Assembly: GCF_023015805.1 (NCBI RefSeq)
Contig: NZ_JALKBA010000015.1
Span: 1 to 64,000, forward strand
Length of the DNA stretch: 64,000 bases
Source: Cellulophaga sp. F20128
Lineage (GTDB): Bacteria; Bacteroidota; Bacteroidia; Flavobacteriales; Flavobacteriaceae
Reading direction: 5' to 3'
Position 1 is the stretch's first letter. The number at the start of each line of letters is the position of its first letter. The notes beneath the pieces were generated by a model that saw only the letters and a list, made by a program, of their open reading frames with translations, had not been told where the DNA came from and did no database searches. A program made the translations under genes and the position numbers. Below, piece after piece: positions 25,087-33,871 of the stretch.

Positions 25087-26070
25087 ATGCTGATAGACAA
25101 TCACAATAGAACCATAAATTATTTACGTTTAGCAGTTACAGACCGTTGTAACTTACGTTGTAATTATTGCATGCCCGCAGAGGGAATAAATTTTGCTAAA
25201 AATAATAAACTCTTTACCATAGACGAGCTTTCTAAATTAAGTGAAATACTTGTTGCTCAAGGTATCGATAAAATTAGAATAACTGGAGGGGAACCTTTTG
25301 TGCGGAAGGACCTGATGGTTTTACTTCGCAAATTGGCTGTATTAGAAGGTTTAAATGATATTTCTATTACTACCAATGCTACTTTAATTGGCCCGTATAT
25401 TGATGAGTTAAAAACCTTGGGGATTACCAATATCAATGTTAGTTTGGATGCTATTAATAAAGAAACCTTTAATAAGATTACCAGACGAAATGAGTATGAT
25501 TTGGTTCACAATAACTTAATTCGGTTAATTTCAGAAGGTTTTAATGTTCGAATCAACTTTATTGTACTCGAAAATCAAAACACGGAAGATATCATTCCAA
25601 TTTTAGAGCTGATGCAGCATTACAATGTATCGGTCCGATTTTTAGAAGAAATGCCATTTAATGGTGGCTCTAAAAAGTTTTTAACTATTAAATGGACCTA
25701 TAAAAAAATTCTAAAACACATCACGGATGCTTTTCCAGAGATTACGGAATTGGAATCGCCAGCAACATCAACCTCCATCAACTATAGAATTAAGGGACAT
25801 AAAAGTACCTTTGGTTTAATTCCCTCTTTTAGTAGAACATTTTGTGGGAGTTGCAATCGCTTGCGTATTTCCGCAACTGGCGATATTATCACTTGCCTTT
25901 ATGCAAAACCAAGTGGCAACTTACGAGAGATTTTAAGAACCAACAATTCTGAGGAAGCTGTAAAAGAACGGATTCTAGAGGCTGTTGGGAGTCGTGCAAA
26001 AACGGGTTTTGAGGCACAAGAGAAATATGCTACAGTTTTTAGTAACTCCATGACCTCCATAGGAGGTTAA
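25087..26070 (+). CDS. moaA: GTP 3',8-cyclase
   Basis: Radical-SAM enzyme of 327 aa that begins molybdopterin synthesis from GTP. The SAM-cluster motif is 'CNLRCNYC' (about residues 17-24), followed by 'ITGGEPFVRKDL'. The second 4Fe-4S cluster site is 'FCGSCNRLRI' with a later Cys in 'DIITCLYA'. The C-terminus ends in the conserved Gly-Gly pair ('SIGG') that enters the active site. All essential features are intact. Confidence 0.96.
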   Translation: MLIDNHNRTINYLRLAVTDRCNLRCNYCMPAEGINFAKNNKLFTIDELSKLSEILVAQGIDKIRITGGEPFVRKDLMVLLRKLAVLEGLNDISITTNATLIGPYIDELKTLGITNINVSLDAINKETFNKITRRNEYDLVHNNLIRLISEGFNVRINFIVLENQNTEDIIPILELMQHYNVSVRFLEEMPFNGGSKKFLTIKWTYKKILKHITDAFPEITELESPATSTSINYRIKGHKSTFGLIPSFSRTFCGSCNRLRISATGDIITCLYAKPSGNLREILRTNNSEEAVKERILEAVGSRAKTGFEAQEKYATVFSNSMTSIGG

Positions 26071-26152
26071 TTACGGATCTATCAATTTGTGGTATATATA
26101 GATGGGAAAATATTGAAACAGACATAGAAACAACTTAATTGTAGCATTTAAT

Positions 26153-26755
26153 TTGAAGCATTTAAAACTAAACGGACTGGTATTATCGGGTGGTAAAAGT
26201 ACCCGGATGGGAACGGACAAAGGGGTGATTTTGTACCACGGAATTCCGCAACGCGAATATTTGTACAATGTATTGACCACAGTTTGCGAAAACACCTATT
26301 GGAGTATTCGGGAAGATCAACGAGATGAATTTTCGTCTGAAACCAAGGTTATCATTGATGAAAATAAATTTAGGGGACCTTTTAATGGTTTGCTCAGCGC
26401 ACACCATTATGCGCCAGAGGCGGCATGGTTGGTAGTGGCCTGTGATTTACCGCTATTAGATCTAGAGGCAGTACAGCAATTGATAAGCCAAAGGGATAGC
26501 AGCAAACTTGCCACAGCTTTTGCAACCAAAGAAAGTCAATTGCCAGAACCTTTGTGTGCTATATGGGAGCCAGAAGCTTTAAAACAGGCTGTTTTGTATT
26601 TAAAGGCTGGAAATGGAAGTTGCCCACGGAAATTTTTAATAAATTCAGATATTAAATTGGTATTTCCAGAACTAGACAACGTCTTACTAAATGCCAATTC
26701 TAAGGAAGAATATAAAGAGGCATTGCAAAAGATAAACACCCTAACATCAAAGTAA
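26153..26755 (+). CDS. mobA: Molybdenum cofactor guanylyltransferase-like (MobA)
   Basis: A 200-aa NTP-transferase. The nucleotide-binding start 'GLVLSGGKSTRMGTDKG' and 'WLVVACDLPLL' (metal-binding Asp) match MobA. Xanthine-dehydrogenase-type enzymes more often use MCD or plain Mo-pterin, so whether this protein attaches GMP or CMP is open; a second NTP-transferase (30044) in the same operon could be the cytidylyltransferase. The start is a TTG at 26153; there is no nearby ATG that preserves the motif. It follows moaA after an 82-base gap, the largest in the operon. Confidence 0.82.
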   Translation: MKHLKLNGLVLSGGKSTRMGTDKGVILYHGIPQREYLYNVLTTVCENTYWSIREDQRDEFSSETKVIIDENKFRGPFNGLLSAHHYAPEAAWLVVACDLPLLDLEAVQQLISQRDSSKLATAFATKESQLPEPLCAIWEPEALKQAVLYLKAGNGSCPRKFLINSDIKLVFPELDNVLLNANSKEEYKEALQKINTLTSK

Positions 26756-26769
26756 ATTACGCGTAAAGA

Positions 26770-27831
26770 ATGAGGTACCAAAGGCAAACGGTCTTAAAGG
26801 AATTTGGTGTAGCTGCACAAGAAAAATTGTCAAAAGCGAAAGTTTTGGTTATTGGCGTTGGTGGCTTGGGAATTCCTGTATTGCAATATTTAAACGCTAT
26901 GGGGGTTGGCACTTTAGGGATGGTAGAGGCCGATACTATTGATGTTACCAATTTGCAAAGGCAAGTATTGTATGCCGAAAATGAGGTGGGTGCGCCCAAA
27001 CTCGCAACGGCTTTAGGGAAATTACAAGCCCAGAATAGCACAACAATTTTTAAGCCATTTCATACTTTTTTAACCCGAGAAAACGCTTTAGACATTATAG
27101 CAGAATTCGATCTAGTCGTAGATGCTTCTGATAATTTTGCGACAAGATATTTAATTAACGATGCCTGTGTACTGTTGAAAAAAACCTTTGTTTCGGGGGC
27201 TATTCAGGGTTTTGAAGGGCAATTAAGTGTTTTTAATTACAATGGCGGACCAACGTACCGCTGCTTGTTTCCTACCATGCCGGCTGATTCCGAAATACCC
27301 AATTGCAATGATAATGGTGTTTTGGGAGTTATACCTGGAATCATAGGCAACTTACAGGCCTTGGAAACCGTGAAAGTGATTACAGGAATAGGTGAGGTAT
27401 TATCTGGAAGGTTATTATTGTTTAATGGATTACATCAATCGTATCAAAACATAAAATTTAAGTTGGTTACGGCAAATTTAGAGCGTACTTCCTTGGAAGA
27501 ATCCTATGGCAGTTCGCCCTGTTCCATTGGACCCTCAATTGCAATCCAAGATTTTCAAAAAGCCCTAGTAAATAAGGATAATTTTCAATTGTTAGATGTG
27601 CGTACAGTTTTAGAATACCAAGAGTATCACTTACCAAATTCAACTCATATTCCCTTGGCGGACTTAGGGTTCCATCAGGCTAAAATAAAAAAAGACAGCC
27701 TTGTTTATGTCATCTGTCAGTCTGGCAAAAGAAGTAGAATAGCCCAGCAACTATTGCTGGAGGATAAGATCTCCGTTATAAATATTGACGGTGGCATTAA
27801 TGCCTACAAAGGTTTACTAACTGCAAAATAA
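26770..27831 (+). CDS. moeB: MoaD-adenylating enzyme with C-terminal rhodanese (MoeB-rhodanese)
   Basis: A 353-aa two-domain protein. Residues about 1-245 are a ThiF/MoeB adenylyltransferase ('VLVIGVGGLGIPVLQYL' nucleotide loop, 'NLQRQVLY', 'DNFATRYLINDAC'). Residues about 255-350 are a rhodanese domain with active-site loop 'VICQSGKRSR', whose Cys can carry the persulfide. The fusion can therefore activate and sulfurate MoaD in one polypeptide. It lacks the zinc-binding CxxC pairs of E. coli MoeB as far as I can see. It lies between mobA and moeA with short gaps. Confidence 0.92.
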   Translation: MRYQRQTVLKEFGVAAQEKLSKAKVLVIGVGGLGIPVLQYLNAMGVGTLGMVEADTIDVTNLQRQVLYAENEVGAPKLATALGKLQAQNSTTIFKPFHTFLTRENALDIIAEFDLVVDASDNFATRYLINDACVLLKKTFVSGAIQGFEGQLSVFNYNGGPTYRCLFPTMPADSEIPNCNDNGVLGVIPGIIGNLQALETVKVITGIGEVLSGRLLLFNGLHQSYQNIKFKLVTANLERTSLEESYGSSPCSIGPSIAIQDFQKALVNKDNFQLLDVRTVLEYQEYHLPNSTHIPLADLGFHQAKIKKDSLVYVICQSGKRSRIAQQLLLEDKISVINIDGGINAYKGLLTAK

Positions 27832-27833
27832 GT

Positions 27834-29033
27834 ATGATTACAACAAAAGAAGCTTATACAAATGTTTTGAAACATACTGTTGATTATGGTACGGAAAAAG
27901 TGCTGTTGCACCAAGCAATGGGTAGGGTTTTGGCTGAAGATATTGTAGCAGACAGGGATTTTCCACCATTTAATAGAGCTACAAAAGATGGAATTGCACT
28001 TCATTATGCTGCCCTTGAAAAGGGGCATACATCTTTTGTTATTGAAGCCGTTATTGCGGCTGGAAGTCCTACGATTGAGTTAATTGAAACCACAAACTGT
28101 GTAGAAATTATGACGGGGGCTGTAGTTCCCAAAAGTACCAATGTTGTGGTAATGTATGAACATATCACTATTGATAATGGGGTAGCCAAACTTAATAAGA
28201 AGCCCCTAAAAGGGCAAAACATACATCTTAAAGGGAGCGATAAAGCAAAGGGAGCTATTGTCTTGTCTAAAAACAAAAAAATTACAGCTGCTGAAATAGG
28301 AGTACTATCTGCTGTTGGAAAATCGGAAGTTTGGGTGAAAATACGCCCAAAAATAGCAGCCATTTCCACGGGTAATGAACTTGTTGATGTGCATGAATTG
28401 CCCTTGCCGTATCAAATTCGTAAATCGAACGTAAATTCATTGTATGCCGCACTTTTTGAAGAAGGAATTGTACCAGAATTATTGCATTTAAAGGATAGTA
28501 AGGACGCTATAAAGAAAGCCCTGAATACTGCCTTGCAAGAGAATGATGTTTTGTTAATTAGTGGGGGTGTAAGCAAGGGGAAGTTTGATTATCTACCTGA
28601 GGTTATGGAGGAATTAGGAGTTACCAAAATCTTTCATAGGGTTATGCAGCGTCCGGGCAAACCATTTTGGTTTGGTGTGCATAGGCCTACAAATACTGTT
28701 TTATTCTCGTTTCCGGGAAATCCTGCATCAACCTTTGCTAATTACCATATTTACTTTAAAGATTGGTTGGCGAAATCCCTGGGATTACCAATCCTAGTAA
28801 ATACTGTAATTTTAGATGAACCCATTGAAAATAAGAGCGACTTAACTCTTTTTCTACGAGTTAAAGTTGGTGCGATTCAGGGTAAATTAATTGCGAATAG
28901 AATTCAAGAAAATGGTTCTGGAGATTTAACAAGCTTAGCAAATTGCGATGGTTTTATTCGGTTAGAGCCAAAACTAAATGAATATTGTAAGGGAGAAAGT
29001 GTACCTTTTTTGTCTACTAGAAGAATAATTTAA
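27834..29033 (+). CDS. moeA: Molybdopterin molybdenumtransferase
   Basis: A 399-aa MoeA that inserts molybdate into adenylated molybdopterin. Recognisable parts are the N-terminal 'FNRATKDGIAL' (equivalent to PxSxxDGYA), 'EIMTGAVVP', 'LKGSDKAKGAIVL', the MoCF_biosynth domain with 'LLISGGVSKGKFDYL' and 'GKPFWFGV', 'FSFPGNPASTFANY', and a C-terminal barrel. It starts two bases after the moeB stop. Confidence 0.95.
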   Translation: MITTKEAYTNVLKHTVDYGTEKVLLHQAMGRVLAEDIVADRDFPPFNRATKDGIALHYAALEKGHTSFVIEAVIAAGSPTIELIETTNCVEIMTGAVVPKSTNVVVMYEHITIDNGVAKLNKKPLKGQNIHLKGSDKAKGAIVLSKNKKITAAEIGVLSAVGKSEVWVKIRPKIAAISTGNELVDVHELPLPYQIRKSNVNSLYAALFEEGIVPELLHLKDSKDAIKKALNTALQENDVLLISGGVSKGKFDYLPEVMEELGVTKIFHRVMQRPGKPFWFGVHRPTNTVLFSFPGNPASTFANYHIYFKDWLAKSLGLPILVNTVILDEPIENKSDLTLFLRVKVGAIQGKLIANRIQENGSGDLTSLANCDGFIRLEPKLNEYCKGESVPFLSTRRII

Positions 29034-30044
29034 ATGACGCACGAATTAAAGATTATAATAAGCGCCTTTGAAAAAGCAAAGTACAAAGGGTTATCCTCTG
29101 TTTTAGTGACTGTTGTTGCCTTAGATGGTTCGTCTTATAGAAAGCCCGGAGTTCGGATGTTAATCCTAGAAAATGGGCAAACCATAGGAGCGGTAAGTGG
29201 TGGTTGTGTAGAAAAGGAAATAGCTAAGCAGGCAGATTCCGTTTTTAGCTCAGGAATGGCTAAGGTAATGTCCTATGACGGTAGGTATCGGTTGGGCTGT
29301 GAGGGAATTATTTACCTATTAATAGAACCTTTTAATCCCACTCCAGATTTTTTAGCCACTTTTTGGGACACAATAGCGCAAAGAAACTCATTTTCAATTA
29401 CCTCATATTTTGAACTAAATGCAGCTGAAAATCCTAAATTTGGATCGTTTTTTACGTTTTTAGATAAAAAAATGAGTGTTGCAGAGCATTTAAGTGCATC
29501 TAATGATCTTCAGATTTTTCACCAGCAAATGGAGCCGTGTTTTCGATTGCTTATCATTGGCGCAGAACATGATGCAGTGCAATTATGTTCTTATGCAGCA
29601 TTAACAGGATGGGAGGTAACCGTATGTACCATTCCCACCGAAGAAAAAACGGTGGATGATTTCCCTGGAGCCGAGCGTATGCAGGTAACAACTCCAGAAG
29701 CATTGGATGTTTCAGAGATCGACAATCAAACGGCAATTGTATTAATGACGCATAGTTTCGCCAAGGATGTAGGCTATTTACTGGCATTAAAACATACCAT
29801 TCCTGCTTATATTGGTTTTTTGGGACCTGTATCTAGACGTGAAAAATTATTGAATGAATTTATTGAGCAGTTTCCGGAAGTATCCGAAGCGTTTTTAGAA
29901 AATATCCACGGTCCTGCTGGATTAGACATTGGTGCACAAACACCACAAGAAATAGCAGTGGCTATAATAGCTGAGATTTTGGCGGTTCAACGTAAACGAA
30001 CGCCCAAGTTTTTAAAAGATAGTACCTCCAAGATACACAACTAA
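29034..30044 (+). CDS. xdhC: XdhC/CoxI family cofactor-insertion protein
   Basis: A 336-aa protein with the XdhC N-terminal region ('GSSYRKPGVRMLI', 'GAVSGGCVEKEI', 'LGCEGIIYLLIEP') and C-terminal Rossmann domain ('LLIIGAEHDAVQLCSYAALTGWEV', 'AYIGFLGPVSRREKLL', 'GPAGLDIGAQTPQEIAVAIIAEI'). XdhC proteins bind Mo-cofactor, help its sulfuration and insert it into xanthine-dehydrogenase-family enzymes. It is strong support that the IorAB-like enzyme upstream carries a sulfido-Mo centre. The gene abuts moeA and overlaps the next gene by one base. Confidence 0.93.
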   Translation: MTHELKIIISAFEKAKYKGLSSVLVTVVALDGSSYRKPGVRMLILENGQTIGAVSGGCVEKEIAKQADSVFSSGMAKVMSYDGRYRLGCEGIIYLLIEPFNPTPDFLATFWDTIAQRNSFSITSYFELNAAENPKFGSFFTFLDKKMSVAEHLSASNDLQIFHQQMEPCFRLLIIGAEHDAVQLCSYAALTGWEVTVCTIPTEEKTVDDFPGAERMQVTTPEALDVSEIDNQTAIVLMTHSFAKDVGYLLALKHTIPAYIGFLGPVSRREKLLNEFIEQFPEVSEAFLENIHGPAGLDIGAQTPQEIAVAIIAEILAVQRKRTPKFLKDSTSKIHN

Positions 30045-30640
30045 TGAGCCATGAAAACACAGCTATTGCAATCTTAATTTTGGCAGCAGGTGCTTCCAGT
30101 AGAATGGGTTCACCAAAACAACTGTTGCCATGGAAGCATACGACCCTCTTGGGCCATGCAATTATGGAAGCTAAGGCGGTAGAAAATACCGATTTATTTA
30201 TTGTTTTAGGTGCAAACGCTACAAAAATAACCACAGAAATACAGCTAAAAAATGACCCCTGCTTTGTTAATAATGAGTGGCGTAAGGGGTTGGGAAATAC
30301 ATTGGCATTTGGAATTACACAAATTGAAAAGAGTCGGAAAAATTATACTGAAATAGTAGTGATGCTGGCAGATCAGCCACTAATAGATAGTATTTATTTG
30401 TCTAAAATGATTGCCTCCTATAAGGAATCAGGGAAAAGTATTGTTGCCACAAGCTATGGGAAAAGGGTAGGGGTACCCGCTATTTTTAGTAAGCGTTATT
30501 TTTCAGAATTAAAAGAATTAAACCATGATTTTGGTGCCAAAGAAATTTTGAAGAAGTATCCCTTAGATACGCTATCTTTAGATCCCAAAGGAAAAGAAAA
30601 AGATATAGATACAATAGAAGATTATAACAAGTTAATGTAA
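30044..30640 (+). CDS. Nucleotidyltransferase, MocA-like
   Basis: A 198-aa NTP-transferase beginning 'ILILAAGASSRMGSPKQLLPW', with 'VVMLADQPLI' supplying the metal-binding Asp and 'HDFGAKEIL' near the end. This is the pattern of MocA-type molybdenum cofactor cytidylyltransferases, which make the MCD used by xanthine-dehydrogenase-family enzymes. Its ATG overlaps the xdhC stop (TAATG), indicating coupled translation. The assignment to CTP over GTP is inferred from family and context. Confidence 0.85.
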   Translation: MSHENTAIAILILAAGASSRMGSPKQLLPWKHTTLLGHAIMEAKAVENTDLFIVLGANATKITTEIQLKNDPCFVNNEWRKGLGNTLAFGITQIEKSRKNYTEIVVMLADQPLIDSIYLSKMIASYKESGKSIVATSYGKRVGVPAIFSKRYFSELKELNHDFGAKEILKKYPLDTLSLDPKGKEKDIDTIEDYNKLM

Positions 30641-30645
30641 GGTTT

Positions 30646-31725
30646 ATGAAACAATATCAGATTGCAATTTTTACGTTTTTAGTTTTTAATTTTGGTTCAG
30701 CCCAAGAAATGGGTTTTGAGGAATACAATCCTACTTCTACCTTAGTTGTTCCTAAAAATGAAGTTAACAGGGCTAAATTTCCCTTTATAGATATTCATAG
30801 TCATCAATACCGAATGGCAACGCAAGATTTATCTGCTTTAATCAAAGATATGGATGCCATGCATATGGGAGTGATGGTAAATTTAAGTGGGGGATCTGGT
30901 GATAATATTAAAAATATAGTTGCTAATATTAATGCCAACTACCCCAATAGATTTGTTGTTTTTGCAAATGTAGATTTTAAGGATGTAGGGAGTCCTGGTT
31001 GGGGTAAAAAGGCAGCTCAACAATTGGAAACTGATGTTAAGAATGGTGCTAAAGGTTTAAAAGTATTCAAAAGCTTAGGTTTAAACAATAAGGATACGGA
31101 TGGAAATCGAATTGCAGTTGATGATGCCCGCTTAGATCCCATTTGGAAAAAATGTGCCGACTTAAATATTCCGGTATTGATACACTCAGCCGATCCAAAA
31201 TCTTTTTGGGATGCACAAGATAGTGATAATGAAAGGTGGTTAGAGCTTAAAACGCACCCTAGAAGAAAGCGTTCTGCTACGAACCCTGTTCCTTGGGAGC
31301 AAATAATTGAAGAACAACACAATATGTTTAAAAAGCACCCAAAAACGAAATTCATAAACGCCCATATGGGCTGGTATGCAAATAACCTTGATAAGTTAGG
31401 ACAGCTCTTAGATGAAATGCCAAATATGTATGTTGGTATTGGTGCTGTTATTGCAGAACTAGGAAGGCAACCAAAAAACGCCAATGCTTTTTTTGCAAAG
31501 TATCAGGATAGGGTTTTGTTTGGAAAGGATAGTTGGAAACCAGAAGAATTCCCAATGTATTTTAGGGTGCTAGAAACCTCGGATGAGTACTTCCCATACT
31601 ATAAAAAATACCATGCATTTTGGGCCATGTACGGCTTAGGTTTACCAGATGAAGTCCTTAAAAAATTATACTATAAGAACGCAATGAAACTTTTACCTGG
31701 CTTAGACATTGGCCTTTTTGAATAA
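30646..31725 (+). CDS. Secreted amidohydrolase-family protein
   Basis: A 359-aa metal-dependent hydrolase of the amidohydrolase-2 type, with a signal peptide ending 'NFGSAQ'. Candidate metal ligands: 'IDIHSHQYRM' (HxH), His in 'VLIHSADPKS', His in 'KFINAHMGWY', and the late Asp in 'LFGKDSWKPEEF'. It follows the mocA-like gene by 5 bases and is the last gene before a terminator, so it is made with the periplasmic molybdoenzyme. It might hydrolyse or decarboxylate a ring or lactone product of that enzyme, but this is inference from position. Confidence 0.85.
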   Translation: MKQYQIAIFTFLVFNFGSAQEMGFEEYNPTSTLVVPKNEVNRAKFPFIDIHSHQYRMATQDLSALIKDMDAMHMGVMVNLSGGSGDNIKNIVANINANYPNRFVVFANVDFKDVGSPGWGKKAAQQLETDVKNGAKGLKVFKSLGLNNKDTDGNRIAVDDARLDPIWKKCADLNIPVLIHSADPKSFWDAQDSDNERWLELKTHPRRKRSATNPVPWEQIIEEQHNMFKKHPKTKFINAHMGWYANNLDKLGQLLDEMPNMYVGIGAVIAELGRQPKNANAFFAKYQDRVLFGKDSWKPEEFPMYFRVLETSDEYFPYYKKYHAFWAMYGLGLPDEVLKKLYYKNAMKLLPGLDIGLFE

Positions 31726-31751
31726 TCTTTTGCATCAGTATTTTTCAGTAC

Positions 31752-31779
31752 AACCTCTATCTTTTTTATGCTAGAGGTT
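31752..31779 (+). terminator. Terminator of the molybdoenzyme operon
   Basis: AACCTCTA (31752-31759) pairs with TAGAGGTT (31772-31779), followed by a T-run, 26 bases after the amidohydrolase stop. Confidence 0.8.
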
Positions 31780-31845
31780 TTTTTATGGAGAAAAATGTGA
31801 TTTTTCTCAAGTGCTACACACTAATGTTTTAAAGGGAATCTAACT

Positions 31846-31992
31846 ATGACCAAGGAGGATAAATTTGTTGCCATTATTCAAGAAAACCAAGGACTTATTT
31901 TTAAGATTACAATCGTTTAACTGCTACAAAAGCATTTAAATTCCGCTGAAACTATTTTAAAGGAGTTATACGATACAGAGCTGCAAGATTAA
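31846..31992 (+). pseudogene. Remnant of an ECF sigma-factor gene
   Basis: ATG 31846 begins 'MTKEDKFVAIIQENQGLIF', the typical opening of flavobacterial ECF sigma factors (region 2.1), but a TAA after 24 codons ends it. The same frame continues open to a second TAA at 31990-31992 with 'LLQKHLNSAETILKELYD', which is not sigma-like and may be a fused scrap of another gene's 3' end. Regions 2.2-4 are missing. I read it as a deletion remnant. A functional micro-peptide is unlikely. Confidence 0.55.
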
Positions 31993-32993
31993 TTAGAGCA
32001 TTCTGTGTGTAACGCAGTGTTTAAAACTTCCCTAGGTTCTAGTTGTAGCCATTCCTTTTCTTTAAAATTTTGATCGGGATTCGGATGCCAATCACTACTC
32101 CAAGGTTCTAAGGCAACAGCATAGGTTTTGCCCCACCAGGGAGAGTTTTGTTCGGCATAGCGTTCTTGCCAATACCATAAGTTTTTAAAGACTTTTTTAT
32201 CCCAATGCACCGAAAAACTCATCGTATCTGTCTGTATTTTATAGTAGGCTTCCTCTTTAAAGTCAGTTAAAAAAGCCATATCTGCAAAACTTTTAGAAGG
32301 TAGTTTTTCTATAATACTAGCATCTATTTTTTTTCCGTCCGTAGCTTCAACTAGGGGCCAATCTTGAACCAAATCTTGGGTATAGAGCGCGGTTTTGGCA
32401 ACTGCTCCTTTGGCTATAAATTTGGTGGCACTCGTTTCTATAGTAGCCCCATTTTTTAAGAAGGGAATACCAAAGGCAATATGATGACCCCACATAAGAT
32501 GTAGTTTTGTGTCCGACTCATTGGTTAGTGTTTCTTCAATATATAGTTTAGTGTCACCTCTTTTGATACTGAGTGTTTTTTCTATTAAAATAGGGTAACG
32601 TAAGGGTCTGGTCCACACTTTTAATTTAACTTCTTCTTCAGAATTATGAAGAATAGTATAATCCCAAGGAATTAAAGAAACCTCCCCGTGTTGACCTAAA
32701 CTAGTATTTCTATGGTGCATAGCGGGTGTGTTGGGTAAAATTTCTTGCCAACCCCCGTAGTAATAATCTTCAAACTGATTGTTTGTATTACGCATTTGGG
32801 TAATAATAGCATTAGGATTCAGAATATCTTTATCCAACTTCAGCAACAAATCTGTTGCTGTGGGCTTGTATGTAAATTGAAATATATCACTGCCACGATC
32901 AACTAAAATCCCTATTTTTAAAAATTCGTTTTCAAGAAAAACCACTTTCATACCGTTGTATGTCCATTTATCATTTATTGTGCAATGCTTCAT
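31989..32993 (-). CDS. DUF4432 / aldose-epimerase-fold protein
   Basis: A 334-aa protein of the galactose-mutarotase fold, matching the DUF4432 type. The N-terminal strands 'MKVVFLENEFLKIGILVDRGSDIFQFTYK', the central 'LMWGHHIAFGIPFL' with the paired His that bind substrate in epimerases, and 'YAVALEPWSSDWHPNP' with a Glu near the C-terminus are visible. It probably acts on a sugar or sugar derivative in the cytoplasm (no signal peptide). It stands alone, its stop touching the sigma-factor remnant. Confidence 0.75.
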   Translation of the reverse strand: MKHCTINDKWTYNGMKVVFLENEFLKIGILVDRGSDIFQFTYKPTATDLLLKLDKDILNPNAIITQMRNTNNQFEDYYYGGWQEILPNTPAMHHRNTSLGQHGEVSLIPWDYTILHNSEEEVKLKVWTRPLRYPILIEKTLSIKRGDTKLYIEETLTNESDTKLHLMWGHHIAFGIPFLKNGATIETSATKFIAKGAVAKTALYTQDLVQDWPLVEATDGKKIDASIIEKLPSKSFADMAFLTDFKEEAYYKIQTDTMSFSVHWDKKVFKNLWYWQERYAEQNSPWWGKTYAVALEPWSSDWHPNPDQNFKEKEWLQLEPREVLNTALHTECSN

Positions 32994-33083
32994 TTTAAAA
33001 TTTAAAGTGATCTAATAATTTATAATGTAAATTAGAGTAAAATTACGAAAGTTTAAAAATGATTACATAAAAAAGTATCTATT

Positions 33084-33659
33084 TTGGAAGAACTTCTGAA
33101 TACGATTAAAAAATGTACATTTTGTGCCTACAAGTTGCCATTGGGTCCGCGCCCCATTGTAAGTGCAGCCGTCAGTAGTAAAATCATTATAATTGGCCAG
33201 GCTCCAGGCAGTATTGTGCATAAAACCGGAATTCCTTGGGATGATAAAAGTGGCAAGAATCTTAGAAATTGGATGGGGATTACGGTTGCTGATTTTTATG
33301 ATCCTTCCAAGGTTGCTTTATTGCCTATGGGGTTTTGCTATCCAGGGAAAGGGAAGTCGGGCGATTTACCTCCAACAACAGAATGTGCTCCTTTATGGCA
33401 TAAGCAGCTTTTGGATAAAATTGAAAATAAACAATTAATTCTATTGGTTGGGAAGTATGCGCAAGACTATTATTTAAAGAACAGCGCTAAGCGTACTCTC
33501 ACCGAAACCGTTAAAAATTACACCGAATACCTGCCGGAGTATTTTGTGTTGCCTCATCCATCACCTAGAAATAATATTTGGCAGGCTAAAAATGAGTGGT
33601 TTAAGGAAGAAGTGATACCAACTTTGCATCAGAATGTAAAAAGCATACTCTATCCATAA
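33084..33659 (+). CDS. Uracil-DNA glycosylase family protein
   Basis: A 191-aa member of the uracil-DNA glycosylase superfamily. Motif 1 is 'IIGQAPGSIVHKTGIPWDD', followed by 'GKNLRNWMGI'; the second motif is 'VLPHPSPRN', equivalent to HPS of the family. An N-terminal 'CTFC' and a later 'ECAP' might serve a Fe-S cluster as in family-4 enzymes, though only partly matching. Single-domain, cytoplasmic, possibly repairing uracil in DNA. Translation starts at a TTG. Confidence 0.85.
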   Translation: MEELLNTIKKCTFCAYKLPLGPRPIVSAAVSSKIIIIGQAPGSIVHKTGIPWDDKSGKNLRNWMGITVADFYDPSKVALLPMGFCYPGKGKSGDLPPTTECAPLWHKQLLDKIENKQLILLVGKYAQDYYLKNSAKRTLTETVKNYTEYLPEYFVLPHPSPRNNIWQAKNEWFKEEVIPTLHQNVKSILYP

Positions 33660-33699
33660 TTATTAAAATAGGTAATTTTAATTTTTGCGCTAAAAGTTG

Positions 33700-33707
33700 T
33701 ATCTTTG
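33700..33707 (+). promoter_or_regulatory. -7 box of the cold-shock gene
   Basis: TATCTTTG matches TAnnTTTG perfectly. It predicts a transcript start near 33714 and therefore a leader of about 155 bases before the cold-shock ORF, unusually long for this genome and typical of cold-shock mRNAs. Confidence 0.6.
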
Positions 33708-33783
33708 TATCCTAAAAGCAAAAGTTTAAATACTTTTAAGTGGTTCCCAATAAATACTGATTCTAAATCTTTTAGACAGTTGT

Positions 33784-33825
33784 ATGAAGAAAAGTCGCCC
33801 ATGGTATTTACTCAATTCCTTTTAA
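33784..33825 (+). other. 13-codon upstream ORF in the cold-shock leader
   Basis: ATG to TAA encoding MKKSRPWYLLNSF within the long leader of the cold-shock gene, 46 bases before its start. It may be translated and act in post-transcriptional control, or be chance. The leader also contains inverted segments (GCCTTATAGGC at 33831-33841). Confidence 0.25.
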
Positions 33826-33871
33826 TTAGAGCCTTATAGGCTAAGTACTATTCTAAAAACAGTAAATATTA

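Noticed and set aside
31017-31484. 155-codon minus-strand ORF inside the amidohydrolase gene
   Set aside because: It is long, but antisense to a conserved enzyme and rich in Cys/Ser/Phe as expected from the reverse complement of its codons.
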